From Dryas octopetala (Eukaryota; Streptophyta; Magnoliopsida; Rosales; Rosaceae), in assembly GCA_963921425.1 (NCBI GenBank), contig OY992840.1, forward strand, positions 9,488,501-9,552,500: a stretch of DNA of 64,000 nt, given 5' to 3'. Shown in pieces: positions 1 to 11,248 of the stretch (position 1 is its first letter; every line of letters starts with the position of its first letter). The notes beneath the pieces were generated by a model. That model had not been told where the DNA came from. It searched no databases and saw only the letters and a program-made list of their open reading frames with translations. Position numbers and translations under genes: made by a program.

Positions 1-2450
1 GTAGTACTTATCTGTTTTACTAAAACTCTTGCTTTGATGAGCTTGTATACTTATTGATTCATGAATTATTTTTTATATTTCTAGTCCAACCAAATTTTAT
101 TGAATTATATGTGAAAAAATGTTATATTTAGTGAATATAATATTACTAAATTTTCCGGCCTAAAATGCACTTATCACATTAAAATATCTAGCTTCCAAAA
201 CTTAAGCAACCCGTGAATCCAAACCGAATCATACCTTCATATTCAGTGGTTTGTTTTTCCTTGGTTTTGTTTGGTGGTTTTGGTGGGTATAAAAGTGGTT
301 CTTAGCCATTCATTCTATATCATAATCAATTAATGCTGCTTGCATCGACCAGTTTCGATTATGCTTTTTGCAATATCCTCCAGACATGAAGTTGTTTAGT
401 GCAAGTTGCAGCTTAAATACAAAACTATTTCACATTGAAAGAGAAGAAATGGCAAGAAACTAGACACAAATTCCCTACATGATGATGAAAGAACGTGATA
501 TATAAACTTATAATTAAAGAGAGAAACTTTTATCTAAAGCAAATGTGAACTTGCTGACTATACTACTGCATTGCTTATATCATATTGTTGTTTTGTCGAG
601 ATAGATTAAGAGAGATGGATACGTGGCACGTGCCACTGTCATGGTTGATAGGTAGAACTTCGCCTGCTAAAAGGGATATTTGACAGAAAATGGTGCGCAA
701 GAGCACCGTATAGACATGACAATTCACCATCCTATGATGTACATACTACGTTAAGTACGTTATTCTATTTTATCCAAAGTGGGGGGCACTAGTTTGGACA
801 TGACAATTCACCATCCTTTGGTGCTCAACATCTTCGTCAACCCACTCTCTCATGAAAAAGTTAAAATCTTCAACTTAAAATCAATTGATAATGAATGAAG
901 AGGCTTAAGATTTTATATTTTATTATGTAAGACTGGATTGGCCGGTATATATTTGGAAATTTATTAAAAACTCACCTTTTTTTGTTCTCATTAAAGATTT
1001 TTAGAAAAAGACTCTCCTAATAGGAATAAGAGCTGATCAGGCATCTCAAAAGATCTTGAAATTGAAGAAATTTCTATGTGATGGTATATAAAAGCATAGT
1101 TATGATGTAATTGGATTGGGATACCAAGTCATACTGTTGTGGACGTAAATTTCACTATGCCATGTGGAAAGCTACAAAGCTGCCACATGTCACGGAAAAT
1201 GTGAGCGTGCCACTGCCAAAGAAGCGGAAAAATAAAAACAGTGTCTTGGCCAAAATTTTAAAGATAAGACTGTGAAAATGGATCAAGCGATTACGGGCCA
1301 AGATAAATTTTGTTATTCTCGGACGTGGTTCATTTCTTGCCTAGTCTCGCACTAGGACTTCACACATAATTGTTTACAGTGATCCTATGCCTGAACTCAA
1401 AAGAAGTTATTACAGGACTTAAGGTATCTTGACTTAAATAAAAGCAATAAACCCTAAAAAGAAAAGTGAACTCAATATGTCGAGGATGAGACTGGTAGCT
1501 GATGGTAGTCTGTACCAAGAATCTGACCATTTTTCCAACCTTTGATCAAACCATGTTGATAGTAAAACAAATAAAAATTGTTTTGTGTTAACCCAAAATA
1601 ACAAAATAAAAGAGAACAAGACTAGAAAAAGGACAAATCTGAAATGCAAATAGGGTTTTACCCAACATACATTAACCAAGCAATAGGTAATAACCTTCAG
1701 ATATTTCAGAGAGCTATAATAAAAGCTAGAAATAGTATATCTGCAAAAAAAATTCAATGAAATTGAACGTGAAAAGGAAATGCAATAACTGTCTTTAGAG
1801 TGTTCATAATAAACTTACAATAGAACAATAAAAGAAAGCAATAAATTAATGCAACAATAACAATTAAACTAAGTTTGTGAAAACAATAAAGAACAACAAA
1901 GGTTTGTCTTCAATGACAGTGATTACCTAAAAGACAAAAGGTTGCAGAAATTAGAATGAAAAGACTAAGAAAAAAGTCGCTTTAAATACTCAAAGGGTCA
2001 GCCGCTTTGGGATCTGGGTTTTTTTTGTGGGGAGTTAATCATGTCCATATTCCTTTTGTAGCTTAGTATTTATACCACTTTATGAGGTTGGGTTTTGCCA
2101 TTACCACATATGGACGGGCTCCACATATAGGGCTCTTTTTTATCTCCTTTTAAGCCTCACCTAACCTTGTACTATTGCTAGCTTTATGCATGCCACCTCT
2201 TGTCTGGAATAATATCATGGCAGTGTCACATTTTATAGCTTGTTCCCTTGAATGATATCATGAGATTCTTTTTGTCACTTGTTTACTCTGGCCAAATTTG
2301 TTAGGTAACTAGGTACGATTGGGGATTTGGCCTAGGGCCGAGAAGACAGGGGCCTGTTGAATGATTTTGATTTCTTATAGCCTTCCATCCACGCGGCAGA
2401 AAAAAGTCAGGGCAGTGACACGTGGAGATTTTAGGGTTATCCAGCCCCAA
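1..2450. other. AT-rich intergenic DNA, no gene recognised
   Basis: I see no open frame with a recognisable protein, no tRNA and no clear transposon ends here. The open frames present are short and rich in Phe, Leu, Lys and Asn, as expected from AT-rich noncoding plant DNA. Confidence 0.5.
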
Positions 2451-2454
2451 CACA

Positions 2455-2690
2455 GACTTATCCAAAAGTTTCTCTCAAACCTTTAATCATTTTTTTCATA
2501 ATTTAAAAATCTAACTTCGTGTAGTGCTCGAGCTCTCATCTAGTAGTGCTCAAGCCCCCCATGAGCATTACTCGACATGATTCAAGCATTACTCAAGGGG
2601 GTTCGAGCACTTTTTGATAGGAACTCAAGTACTTCTCGAAGTTAGATTTCTAAATTCTGGAAAAAAAAAAAAAAGGTTTAAAGTCTTTAA
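2455..2690. repeat. Palindromic GCTCGAG-rich repeat, copy 1
   Basis: A short foldback sequence. The outer arms carry related TTTAA/AATCTAACTTCG and CGAAGTTAGATTTC blocks. The interior repeats GTGCTCGAGC-like and ATTACTCGA-like words in both orientations. A second copy lies at about 4050-4315, so it is a dispersed element rather than a local curiosity. It encodes no protein. A MITE-like foldback element is likely; no target duplication was identified. Confidence 0.5.
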
Positions 2691-3466
2691 ATGAAACAAA
2701 TTGTACTTAGTTTTTCAAATTTTCCTATATATATATGTTTATACCAATGTGCATTTTTAATCCAGTATATAGGTCATCTCTTTCAAGGACTTTGGTCTAG
2801 TTGTGATGAAATTGAAGCATGTTCCAAAAAAATGGAAAGAAATACTATTGATCAATAACAATTAAGTTGGTAGCATATAGTTTTTTAGTATGGGAGAGAA
2901 GGAATATTCAAACTTGAAACCTCAAGTGTATGATTTTTTTTTTTTTTTTTGAGAAATATGTGATGGTGTTTTATTGTTGTAAATAAATAAGTCTTAAAGT
3001 TAACCCATATATGAACCTATAAATACTTCCACGGCGTTTAAAATCTAAATTTAGAATACAAACACTACATTATTTTCTATTTTTACTTCTCTTTCTACAC
3101 TAACACTCTGCATAATGCATATGCGTGGCCCGTGATAATTATTGTTATAACTATGAAGAGCATTTCAATCACAAGTTTGGGATCTATTGACACATATGCA
3201 ATATTTGTAATCCATACACGGGCAAGTTCAGAGAATAAATCAAACTCATGATACTGACAAATTCGCTATTTTCTAACATCGATCTGTTCATTCTGTCGCT
3301 TTATTCAATACATTATACATATGCAGATTAATTTCTGTAAACCTTTTTTTTCAAAACAAAAACAAAAAAGATTTGTTCAAAGTTCAAACCTTTATGCTTA
3401 ATTGTCGTCCATTCTTTTGGACCTTAAGACAGTGAGGGTTGTAGAAACATTGGGCTGGGTGATAAG

Positions 3467-3830
3467 TGTTGAGAGTAATGTGGAGCAATGTCCCACATCG
3501 GAAAACTAGAGCTTAACATATGTGCTTATAAGTCTTGGGCCTCTCCACTCATTGCTAATTGGTTTTGGGTTGGATGCTCTAATTCTAACATGGTATCAGA
3601 GCATGGTTATCCGCGTGTAAGGCCCAACGGCCACACGTGCTCCCACGTCACCCAATACAATTTGTTCACGTGTAAGGCTCAAAATATCGCCACACGTGCG
3701 GGGGCGTGTTGAGAGTAATGTGGAGCAATGTCCCACATCGGAAAACTAGAGCTTAACATATGTGCTTATAAGTCTTGAACCTCTTCACTCATTGCCAATT
3801 GGTTTTGGGTTGGATGATCTAATTCTAACA
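3467..3830 (+). mobile_element. TRIM retrotransposon (complete, 364 bp)
   Basis: Terminal-repeat retrotransposon in miniature. The two LTRs (3467-3590 and 3707-3830, 124 bp each) start TGTTGAGAG and end TTCTAACA; I count about five differences between them. Directly after the 5' LTR is TGGTATCAGAGC, the primer-binding site matching initiator Met-tRNA; a G-rich polypurine stretch (GCGGGGGCG) precedes the 3' LTR. The element is flanked by the exact 5-bp duplication ATAAG (3462-3466, 3831-3835). The 116-bp interior codes for nothing, so mobilisation must have used proteins supplied in trans. The same family recurs at 49059-49420 and, rearranged, at 8248-8761. Confidence 0.93.
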
Positions 3831-4049
3831 ATAAGTACTTAATAAGGAATCGTGCGACCTTGCTTTTTTTTTTTTTTGGGCCAAAGCACGACCTTGCTTA
3901 ATTAAGCAAAAAATTGATTGTATATATTTTTAAAAGAAGCCAGATATTGATCTTCCAATTCCCAGGCCTATTTGGAATCTTCATTCTCCGCATTGAAACT
4001 ATGATCACATTTTCATACCATATAAATATTATTTTCTAATAAAAAATTA

Positions 4050-4315
4050 AAGAAAGATTTGTTCCAATTAAAGAGTTTTAACCATTTAATTTATTATAAA
4101 TTTAGAATCTAACCCTCGAGTAATGTTCGAGCTCCCATCAAAATTGCTCAAACTCTACTTGAGTAGTACTCGAATTCTGACAAGTAATGCTCGAGAAGGG
4201 TCGAGCACTTCTTGATAAAAACTCAAGTATTACTCGGGAGTTAGATTTCTAAAATTTAAAAAATTTGAGTTAAAAATCTTCAAAAAATGATTAGTTTTCT
4301 AAATTTCTCATAATT
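4050..4315. repeat. Palindromic GCTCGAG-rich repeat, copy 2
   Basis: Same layout as the repeat at 2455-2690: outer arms with AGAATCTAACC and GGAGTTAGATTTC, and interior words such as GTTCGAGC, TGCTCGAG and TACTCG in both orientations. The two copies are clearly diverged. No coding capacity. Confidence 0.5.
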
Positions 4316-5227
4316 AAGAATGAGATTTAGATATAATATTAACAATAAATGATAAAAAAAAAGTTCACATTATAGGCCCTTATGAAAATAACCCACCTAT
4401 AGTGTAATTTGATATTGAAAATGTCAACCTAAGTTTATAAAATTTATTTAAAAAACCCACCTTATAAAAGTACGGAGCAAACGAAGCCACCACTTGGTGT
4501 TACACTATTCGTTTTTGCATAAGGTTGAGCACTCGGTAGTTTTGTTTTTCTTTTTCTTTTTTCTACTAGACAGTTCCAACCCTTGAATGTAAAATTATGG
4601 TGAATATAATTTAAGTGAGTTTATTTTTGTGTTTTGTGTTGTTTTATTCATTTTCACATGTATATGTAACCGAAAAATATTAGACATTTTTATACGATTA
4701 TAGTGTTGAAAAACAGCTTCAATTAGGTTGTTCAATTATTTCAAGTGGCGAGCGCTCAATGAACAGTACTAAATACTTGACTCATTAAAGTGGACTAGCT
4801 TAATATAAGCTTCAGCATGTGGTCCGTTTTGTCCTTAGAATCTATGTTTTGAGCTAAAAAAAAAAACCATAATATCAATTTGGTAGAAAAAAAGGAGAAT
4901 TAAATATAGGATCTCTTCCAACATTGAGAAGATAAATACCATTAAACTAAAATTAAATAAATAATTTTCAAAAAAAGATTCTTTGAACAAAATATATGAA
5001 TATATCCAACTCCTTATCCGACATAAGAAATGGACCAATATTCTGGGCCACTGTGTTTTAAGTTTTAACCGTTAATGTACGTAGATCCAGGATTAGATAG
5101 AGGTAGGCTGGGATAAATCCAACTAAGACCCAAAAAAATATTGCATGGGATGCAGCCCATGTAGCCCAATGAAAGTGTTAATTTCTTCTAAGAGATTTAG
5201 AGATCCATAAATTAGTGCTTTCCAATC

Positions 5228-5386
5228 TTTGAGAAGGAACTGGATCCCCTCCCTTGCTTCCCTGCAAGGCAGGTACCATGCTCAAATATGAGCCCTTGAC
5301 ATTATGTGTTTCAAAGGCTCAAATTGAACCTGGTACCAGCCTTGCAGGGAAGCAAGGCAGAGGATCCAGGTCCCTTTGAGAAACCT
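5228..5386. repeat. Long near-perfect hairpin
   Basis: Two arms of about 70 nt (5228-5300 and 5315-5386) pair across a short loop near CTTGACATTATG. The left arm contains CCTTGCTTCCCTGCAAGGC; the right arm contains GCCTTGCAGGGAAGCAAGG, its reverse complement. Further out TTTGAGAAGG faces CCCTTTGAGAAA-type sequence. Arm length and mismatch level suit either a tiny foldback MITE or a young miRNA or siRNA hairpin. No known miRNA was recognised in it. Confidence 0.6.
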
Positions 5387-5937
5387 TTCGTGGACGAGAA
5401 GAAAGCCCATTAATTCTTAATGTACAGATCGTGCTTGCTATATGTATTTTAATTTTCTTTCTTGAACAAGAAGAAGATGTAATTAAACCCAGAAATTAAT
5501 AAGACGATCAAAGCCTTCAGCTTTGTCATTTTCATGGCTTCAATATATGACAAACAAACAGACTCAATGACTCATGCAAATGCAATGCAATCGTACGTGG
5601 CCATGCACAATTGATCGAACATGTGACATGCCTCACACAGTATATGCACATGAAACAATGCCAAAATTCCAACTACGGCAGAAATGAAAACATAAAAAAT
5701 AAAAACAAACAAAACAGACAAGTGATGAAGCTAGGCATCAGTGGATTCAGTTCTTACTGCAAAGTTTTGTGGCAGCTAAATTCAATTCCATCCCCAACTT
5801 ATAATTGGTACGTCCACTGATGTCTCTTCAAGATGATGCCACGTGTAGGTGGGAAGTCAAGTTCATAACTCGTGTTTATGTGGGAGACAACATATATATG
5901 GGACTTTAACTTTTTCCAATTTAATTGGTCTTTGCAA

Positions 5938-6135
5938 TTGGAAAATGCTAAGGGTCCCAATTTTTTCCCCCAATATTTGTTTCTTAATTTATGTGTCATT
6001 AATTTATTGGACATGATATTTTTTTTTTCTTGTTTAAGTTTTGTTTTTTATTTTTTAATATCCAATGCATGAATGTCATGTAATTTGATAAAGAAATGTT
6101 GGGAAAAAAAGTTAGAATCCCTAACACTACTGTTT
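5938..6135. mobile_element. Small MITE, copy 1
   Basis: About 195 bp with inverted ends: AATGCTAAGGGTCCCA on the left, and on the right the complement of AGTGTTAGGGATTCTAA followed by a T/A-rich block. The interior shares TATCCAATG(C/T)ATGAATGTCATG with a second copy at 20813-21000, which has similar termini. Noncoding. The superfamily is not certain because no target duplication was resolved. Confidence 0.55.
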
Positions 6136-6224
6136 ATATAATAAATTATCTTCTAATACCAAACCACTAATAAACTTGAGGTAAAGGATCTTAATTTAAA
6201 AGGTTGGCGTAAAGGACAATTTTT

Positions 6225-6382
6225 AGATTTTTACAGATGCATTTATTATATTTTTACAAATTAATGCATTGATTTCATAGATGCACTTATTGTATTTTTA
6301 CAAATACATTGGCTTTTTTGCGTAAATGTACTGGATTTTTTTACAGATGCACTTGATTTTTTTTTACAGATACACTGGATTG
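6225..6382. repeat. Degenerate minisatellite
   Basis: A T-rich stretch in which words of the form TTTTTACAGATGCACTT recur five or six times with substitutions (for example ACAGATGCATTTATT, ATAGATGCACTTATT, ACAGATGCACTTGA, ACAGATACACTGGA). Spacing is irregular, so it is a decayed tandem repeat. No gene is evident. Confidence 0.5.
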
Positions 6383-6961
6383 GCTCTTATTTAAATTTTA
6401 GAACTCAACTTACTTGACTGGTTGTCATTTAGGCCACAATTTTAGTTGTCAAACCCTACAATCTAATCGACCATTTTATTATATGTCTACGGTAATTTTG
6501 TGTTTGTTTACTAATTTAGGAAAATCCATTTTTGAATTTAAACAGATTTCCAAATATGAACCCACACGAGTCCTCAGAAAATCTCCCTAACAGAACCCAA
6601 CCTTAAGATCAAACTCAAATAAGTACTTATTTCCTCTTACATTTTATGTTAGTTTGATAAAAGCATACTTTCGAAGACAATATGCATTACTCAGTTTTAA
6701 ATAAAACTTACTCATCAAACAAAATATAACATTAATAAGAAAATGGTCCAAGGGCTACCCGGGTTCACACACACTCACACAAAAAAACCGTCTTTTTTCA
6801 TTGGCTACAATCTTTTTATTTTTTGTTGAAAACTTCATAAATAAGTAAATTTCATTGAACTGTTAAGTAATGTTCTAATCCACATGTGGTTCATGCGTGC
6901 CACGTACACTGCTACAAGTAATCTATAGTAATCTTTAATTATGAATCAGTACTTAAAATAA

Positions 6962-7366
6962 CAAGAATGCTCTAAAATTAACTAGTTAGTAAGTTAATAT
7001 AAAACTAACCACTATGTTGGGCCCACTGTACAATGTAATCTCAAAATCTGAACCGTTTATTTTTTAGGCCCTACTTCAAAGATCATTCCAGTAAAAAATC
7101 TCTAAAACCGGAAGTCATTTAGTCATTTGATTATAATCACAACTATTTCTATGCTTTTATCGAAAATACTAATCGTCTATTTATTTGATCTTAATTAGAT
7201 GACTACATGATTTTCGATTTAGTTGATTTTTTGCAATATATGATGATCTTTAAAATATGACCTAAATAATTGATGGTTCGGATTATGAGATTAGTGATAT
7301 GGTGGGCTCAAAAGTATGATTAGTTTTGTATTAATTTACTAACTGGTTAGCTTTAGAGCACTCCTC
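6962..7366. mobile_element. MULE-type MITE (405 bp)
   Basis: Terminal inverted repeats of about 90 bp or more: the left end reads CAAGAATGCTCTAAAAT, and the right end on the opposite strand reads GAGGAGTGCTCTAAAGC. Both ends continue into matching AACTAGTTAGTAA-like and GGGCCCAC-like blocks. The element is flanked by an exact direct repeat CTTAAAATAA (6952-6961, 7367-7376), which fits the 9-10 bp duplication typical of Mutator-like elements. The core carries AACCGTTTATTTTTTAG and a mirrored copy. A copy of about 411 bp, once insertions are removed, lies in the NPF gene's fourth intron. Noncoding. Confidence 0.8.
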
Positions 7367-7376
7367 CTTAAAATAA

Positions 7377-8247
7377 TATGATTAGAAATTAAAGTAGTAT
7401 ATATAGATGCAATGCCAACCCCTCTTTATCCTCTTGATCATATATAATTAATTACAATATGTATAGGAAATTAATATGATTAGTTGACCAACAAGCACCT
7501 CCATATGTGGATTGTCCAAAAAAGAAGAAGCATTAATTGAAGGATTTGAATCTCCAATAATTAGTCTAAACATTTCAGCTTTCTGGTCCTTAATTTTATC
7601 CAAAAAATATTCAATATTAAGTAGTGTAAGCTTACATATACAAGCATGCCACATTAAATACATTCTTATATATGTTTGTTGCAGACGAAGGACAAGGATG
7701 AACGTTATCAGCAATTCAGCACAGCAGATAAGAGTATTATGAGGTATATTATAGTACCTGCATTTTCTGGGATGTCAACCTTGCTATTTTATTACCAAAT
7801 CCATACCACTGATTAGTTTTAGGCTTTTAGCTTACAAAAACAATCACGAAAATGCTAATGAAGTATTAACCATATATGGATGCAGAATATTGCGTTACCT
7901 GCATTTGCTGGGTGTGTAGCAGTGTAGGCCATTCCTATTTTACTATATATAAATATTAACCGTAAAAATTTGTTTTAGGCTATTAGCTAGTAAAATCAAT
8001 CGCATATTGCATTACTACTTGCACATTCGACTGCTTTTGATATATAATCATATGTTTATATTGACCTTGTTAAAATTTTGGAATAAAACTTTGTGTATTC
8101 ATTTGTTATATATTTCTTTTATCACGTGTTAGATTACATATTAAGATCACGTGAGATCCATCAACACAATAAATACATACACTAGTGATAGCTAGAAAAG
8201 TTTTAATCAACCAGAAATCAATCCATAGAACTCGTGGACAGGGTTGC
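7377..8247. other. Intergenic DNA, no gene recognised
   Basis: AT-rich sequence with two overlapping antisense open frames (about 7448-7742) that match no family I know. Nothing else is supported. Confidence 0.4.
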
Positions 8248-8761
8248 TGAAGGAATCTAGACATCCATCTCAAAACCAATTGACAATAGGAGAAATAACT
8301 CAAACCCCTATAAGCCACTATACAAGGTTATACTTTTTCAATGTGGAATAATACTCCATATTCTCACACGCCTCCGTACGTGTGGCGTCACTTAAGCCAA
8401 ATACGTGGACAACTCATATTGAGTGATGTGGAACACATATGGCCATTCGACCTAACACACGTGGGCGAACCTGCTCTGATACCATGAAGGAATCTAGGCA
8501 TCCATTCCAAAACCAATTGGCATGGTATTAGAGCTTGGTTATCTGCGTATAAGACCCAACGGCCACACGTACTCCTACATTACCTAATACAATTTGTCCA
8601 CGTGTTAGGCTCAAAATCTCGCCACACTTGGGGGAGCGTGTTGAGAGTAATGTGGAACAATATCCCACATTGAAAACTATAGCTTAGCATATATGTTTAT
8701 AAGGTCTTCGACCTCTTCATTTATTACCAATTGATTTTGGATTAGATGCTCAAATTCTATA
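8248..8761. mobile_element. Rearranged head-to-head TRIM (inverted dimer)
   Basis: Same TRIM family as 3467-3830, diverged and rearranged. On the left is a minus-strand LTR (8248-about 8368), a minus-strand interior and the inverted primer-binding site CTCTGATACCA ending at 8484. Then comes a 38-bp piece (8485-8522) repeating the start of the left LTR. Then a plus-strand primer-binding site TGGTATTAGAGC (from 8523), a plus-strand interior, the polypurine stretch GGGGGAGCG and a plus-strand LTR (8639-about 8761). The flanks GTTGC and GCTGC match at 4 of 5 bases, so the whole may have inserted as one unit. Confidence 0.7.
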
Positions 8762-9412
8762 GCTGCCTCATCACAATGACAATATTTACTATATAGTGGC
8801 TGTAGGCCCAATAAGACATATATTATGTGATCTTGGAGACCTATATCATATATAATTATATGCTCGTTTATTATAAAAAGGTTCAGGATAACCACAATCA
8901 AACTCTTTTCTCCTTTTTTATGATTTGATAATCTTACTTGTTTGACGTCTAATGGAAGAGAGCTAGCTAGCTCGATCTCTTGCTAGAGCTCTCCAAACAT
9001 GCGTGAGTTTTTTTATAGCCATACATGTTCCATTACACAAAAACATGAGACGGCCCTAATTTTTGTCCATAATCATAAATTATTAGTACTTAGCCTTCCA
9101 ACTCACAGTTATCTGAAACCAGGTTAAGCCCCTCTTGCTTTCAGCTAGGGGTTGGCAATGGGCCGGGCCGGGCTAGCCCGGCCCAAATTTTTCGGGTTCG
9201 AGCCGGGCTCGGGCTTGAATGATAGAAGCCCAATAGGACTTTCGGGCCGGGCCGGGCCGGGCTTGGGCTTTAATACACAAGCCCAAGGCCCGCCCATCGG
9301 GCTTTGGCTTGCGGGCTTGGAGGGCCGGGCCGGGCTAGGCCCAAACGGGCGGCCCAAATAGGCCCAAAGCCTGTTTAGACACATATATATGTTAAAAAAA
9401 AATATAGGATTT

Positions 9413-9487
9413 TGGCTATGTTGTGATTTGAACATGAGACCTCACACAACAAACTTCAACTCTCAACCAACTGAGCTGACCAGTTTA
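9413..9487 (-). other. tRNA-like segment in hAT left arm
   Basis: On the minus strand a stretch ending GGCTATGTTGTG on the plus strand contains CAGCTCAGTTGGTTGAGAG, a good match to the tRNA A box (RNA polymerase III internal promoter). A degenerate B box (GGTCTCATGTTCAAATC) follows at tRNA-like spacing. It does not fold into a clean cloverleaf with a matching acceptor stem, so it is a tRNA relic rather than a working tRNA gene. Confidence 0.55.
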
Positions 9488-9719
9488 TTTGTTAAGTTTG
9501 TGAATCATAACATATTTAATAGCTTTTTCGTTTGTTTACTTCAATAAATTATTAATATGCTTATTAAGTTATTCTATAATACTATTATGTTAGTAATAGT
9601 GTAATACCATAAATAATAAACTTTTAAAATTATATACAACATTACAACTATAATAAAACATAAATGTACATATGTTTTATTATATATTTTATTACATATT
9701 TTTATAAACAAACGATGCA

Positions 9720-10920
9720 ATTGTGTTGTCAACGATCCGAACCATTCAAATTTTAGTTCCTCACTCAAAGATAATTCGTGCAAAAAATTAGCTTAATCGG
9801 AGATGTAAAAGTGACATAATGGTGGTCGAATTAAGGAACGATCGTGGTTTTTCTAATGATGATCGAATGGGTAGATGAATGTCGATTTAGCCGATTTTTT
9901 GTACGGATGATCTTTGACTATGAACATAGAAAATGAACGGGTCAAATTGTTGAAATCAAGTTGTGGTCTTCATAATTATGGAAACAACAAGGTTTCAACG
10001 GGAAAGTTATTAGAATTATACTCTTCAAGTGTATTTATATGTAGAAGTTCACATATCGATCGTGTTTTCAACGATCCGAATCGTTCAAGTTTTAGTTCCC
10101 CACTCAAAGAGAATTCTTGCAAAAAATTAGCTTAATCGGAGATGTAAAAGTGACATAACGGTGGTCGAATTAATGAACGATTGTGGTTTTTCTAATGATA
10201 ATCGAATGGGTAGATGAATTCCGATATAGCCAATTTTTTGTAAGGATGATCTTTGACTATTAACATAAAAAATGAACGGCTAAGATTGTTAAAATCACGT
10301 TGTGGTCTTCACAATTATGGAAACGACAATGTTTCAACCGGAAAGTTATTAGATTTATATTCTTCAACTCTTCAAGTGTATTTATATGTAGAAACTCACA
10401 TCTCGATCGTGTTTCCAAGTTTTCAATGATCCGAACCGTTCATTTTTTAGTTTTTCACTCAAAGATCATCCCTGCAAAAAATTAGTTCAATTGGAAATGT
10501 AGAAATTAGATAATGTTGGTCCAACTTATGAACGATCGTGATTTTTCTAATGATAATCGAATGGGTAGATGAGTTCTGATTTTGCTGATTTTTTGTAAGG
10601 ATGATCTTTGACTATGAATATAGAAAATGAACGGCTCAGATTGTTGAAATCACGTTGTGGTCTTCACAATTATGAAAACAATAAGGTTTCAACGAAAAAG
10701 TTATTAGAATTATACTCTTCAACTCTTCAAGTGTATTTATATGTAAAAGTGACGTAACGATGGTCGAATTAATGAATGATCATGGTTTTTTTAATGATAA
10801 TCGAATGGGTAAATGAATTCCGATTTGGCTGATTTTTTGTAAGGATAATCTTTGACTATCAACATATAAAATGAACGGTTCAAATTATTAAATTAATGAA
10901 CAATCATGGTTTAATAACTT
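9720..10920. repeat. Tandem array of palindromic ~340-bp units
   Basis: Three to four units. Repeated landmarks are GATGTAAAAGTGACATAA (about 9802, 10141, and diverged at about 10495 and 10740), GATCGAATGGGTAGATGA, and CCGATTTAGCCGATTTTTTG. Each unit is itself an inverted repeat: AACCGTTC...ACTCAAAGAT...GCAAAAAATTAGC on one side faces the complementary GATTTTTTGTAAGGATGATC...AAATGAACGG on the other. The last unit is truncated. The array lies inside the hAT-like element and shares its core with the MULE-type MITEs in this window. Confidence 0.75.
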
Positions 10921-11178
10921 TAATTATAGTTGTATTATAAAAGTTGTATATATACATATACATTTATGTTTTATTATAGTTGTAAATTTGTAATGTTGTA
11001 TATAATTTTCAAAGTTTATTATTTATGGTATTACATAGTATAGTTTACACTTTACACTATTACTATTTACTAATATTATAGAATTATATAATAACTTAAT
11101 AAGCATATTAATAATTTATTAGAGTAAACAAACGAAAAACCAATTAAATATGTTATGATTCACAAATTAGACAAATAA

Positions 11179-11248
11179 ACTAGTTAGCTCAGTTGGTTGA
11201 GAGTTGAAATTTGTTCTATGAGGTCTCAAGTTCAATTCATAACATAGC
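11179..11248 (+). other. tRNA-like segment in hAT right arm
   Basis: Inverted partner of the segment at 9413-9487. It contains TTAGCTCAGTTGGTTGAGAG (A-box-like) and AGGTCTCAAGTTCAATTC (B-box-like). The bases between them are not those of any tRNA I recognise and the ends do not form a good acceptor stem. It is a relic carried within the subterminal inverted repeat. Confidence 0.55.

Noticed and set aside
2881..2960. Possible SINE with B-box-like GGTTTCAAGTTTGAA on the minus strand
   Set aside because: The A run lies on the wrong side of the B box for a SINE tail on that strand.
7448..7742. Overlapping antisense open frames of 88 and 76 codons
   Set aside because: No recognisable motif; coding on both strands at once is unlikely, and the region is AT-rich repeat-bearing DNA.
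9720..10920. CRISPR-like or satellite array
   Set aside because: Units of about 340 bp are palindromic and lie inside a transposon; there are no short repeats separated by unique spacers.
11179..11248. Functional tRNA gene
   Set aside because: A and B boxes are present but no clean cloverleaf, acceptor stem or anticodon loop can be built; treated as a relic.
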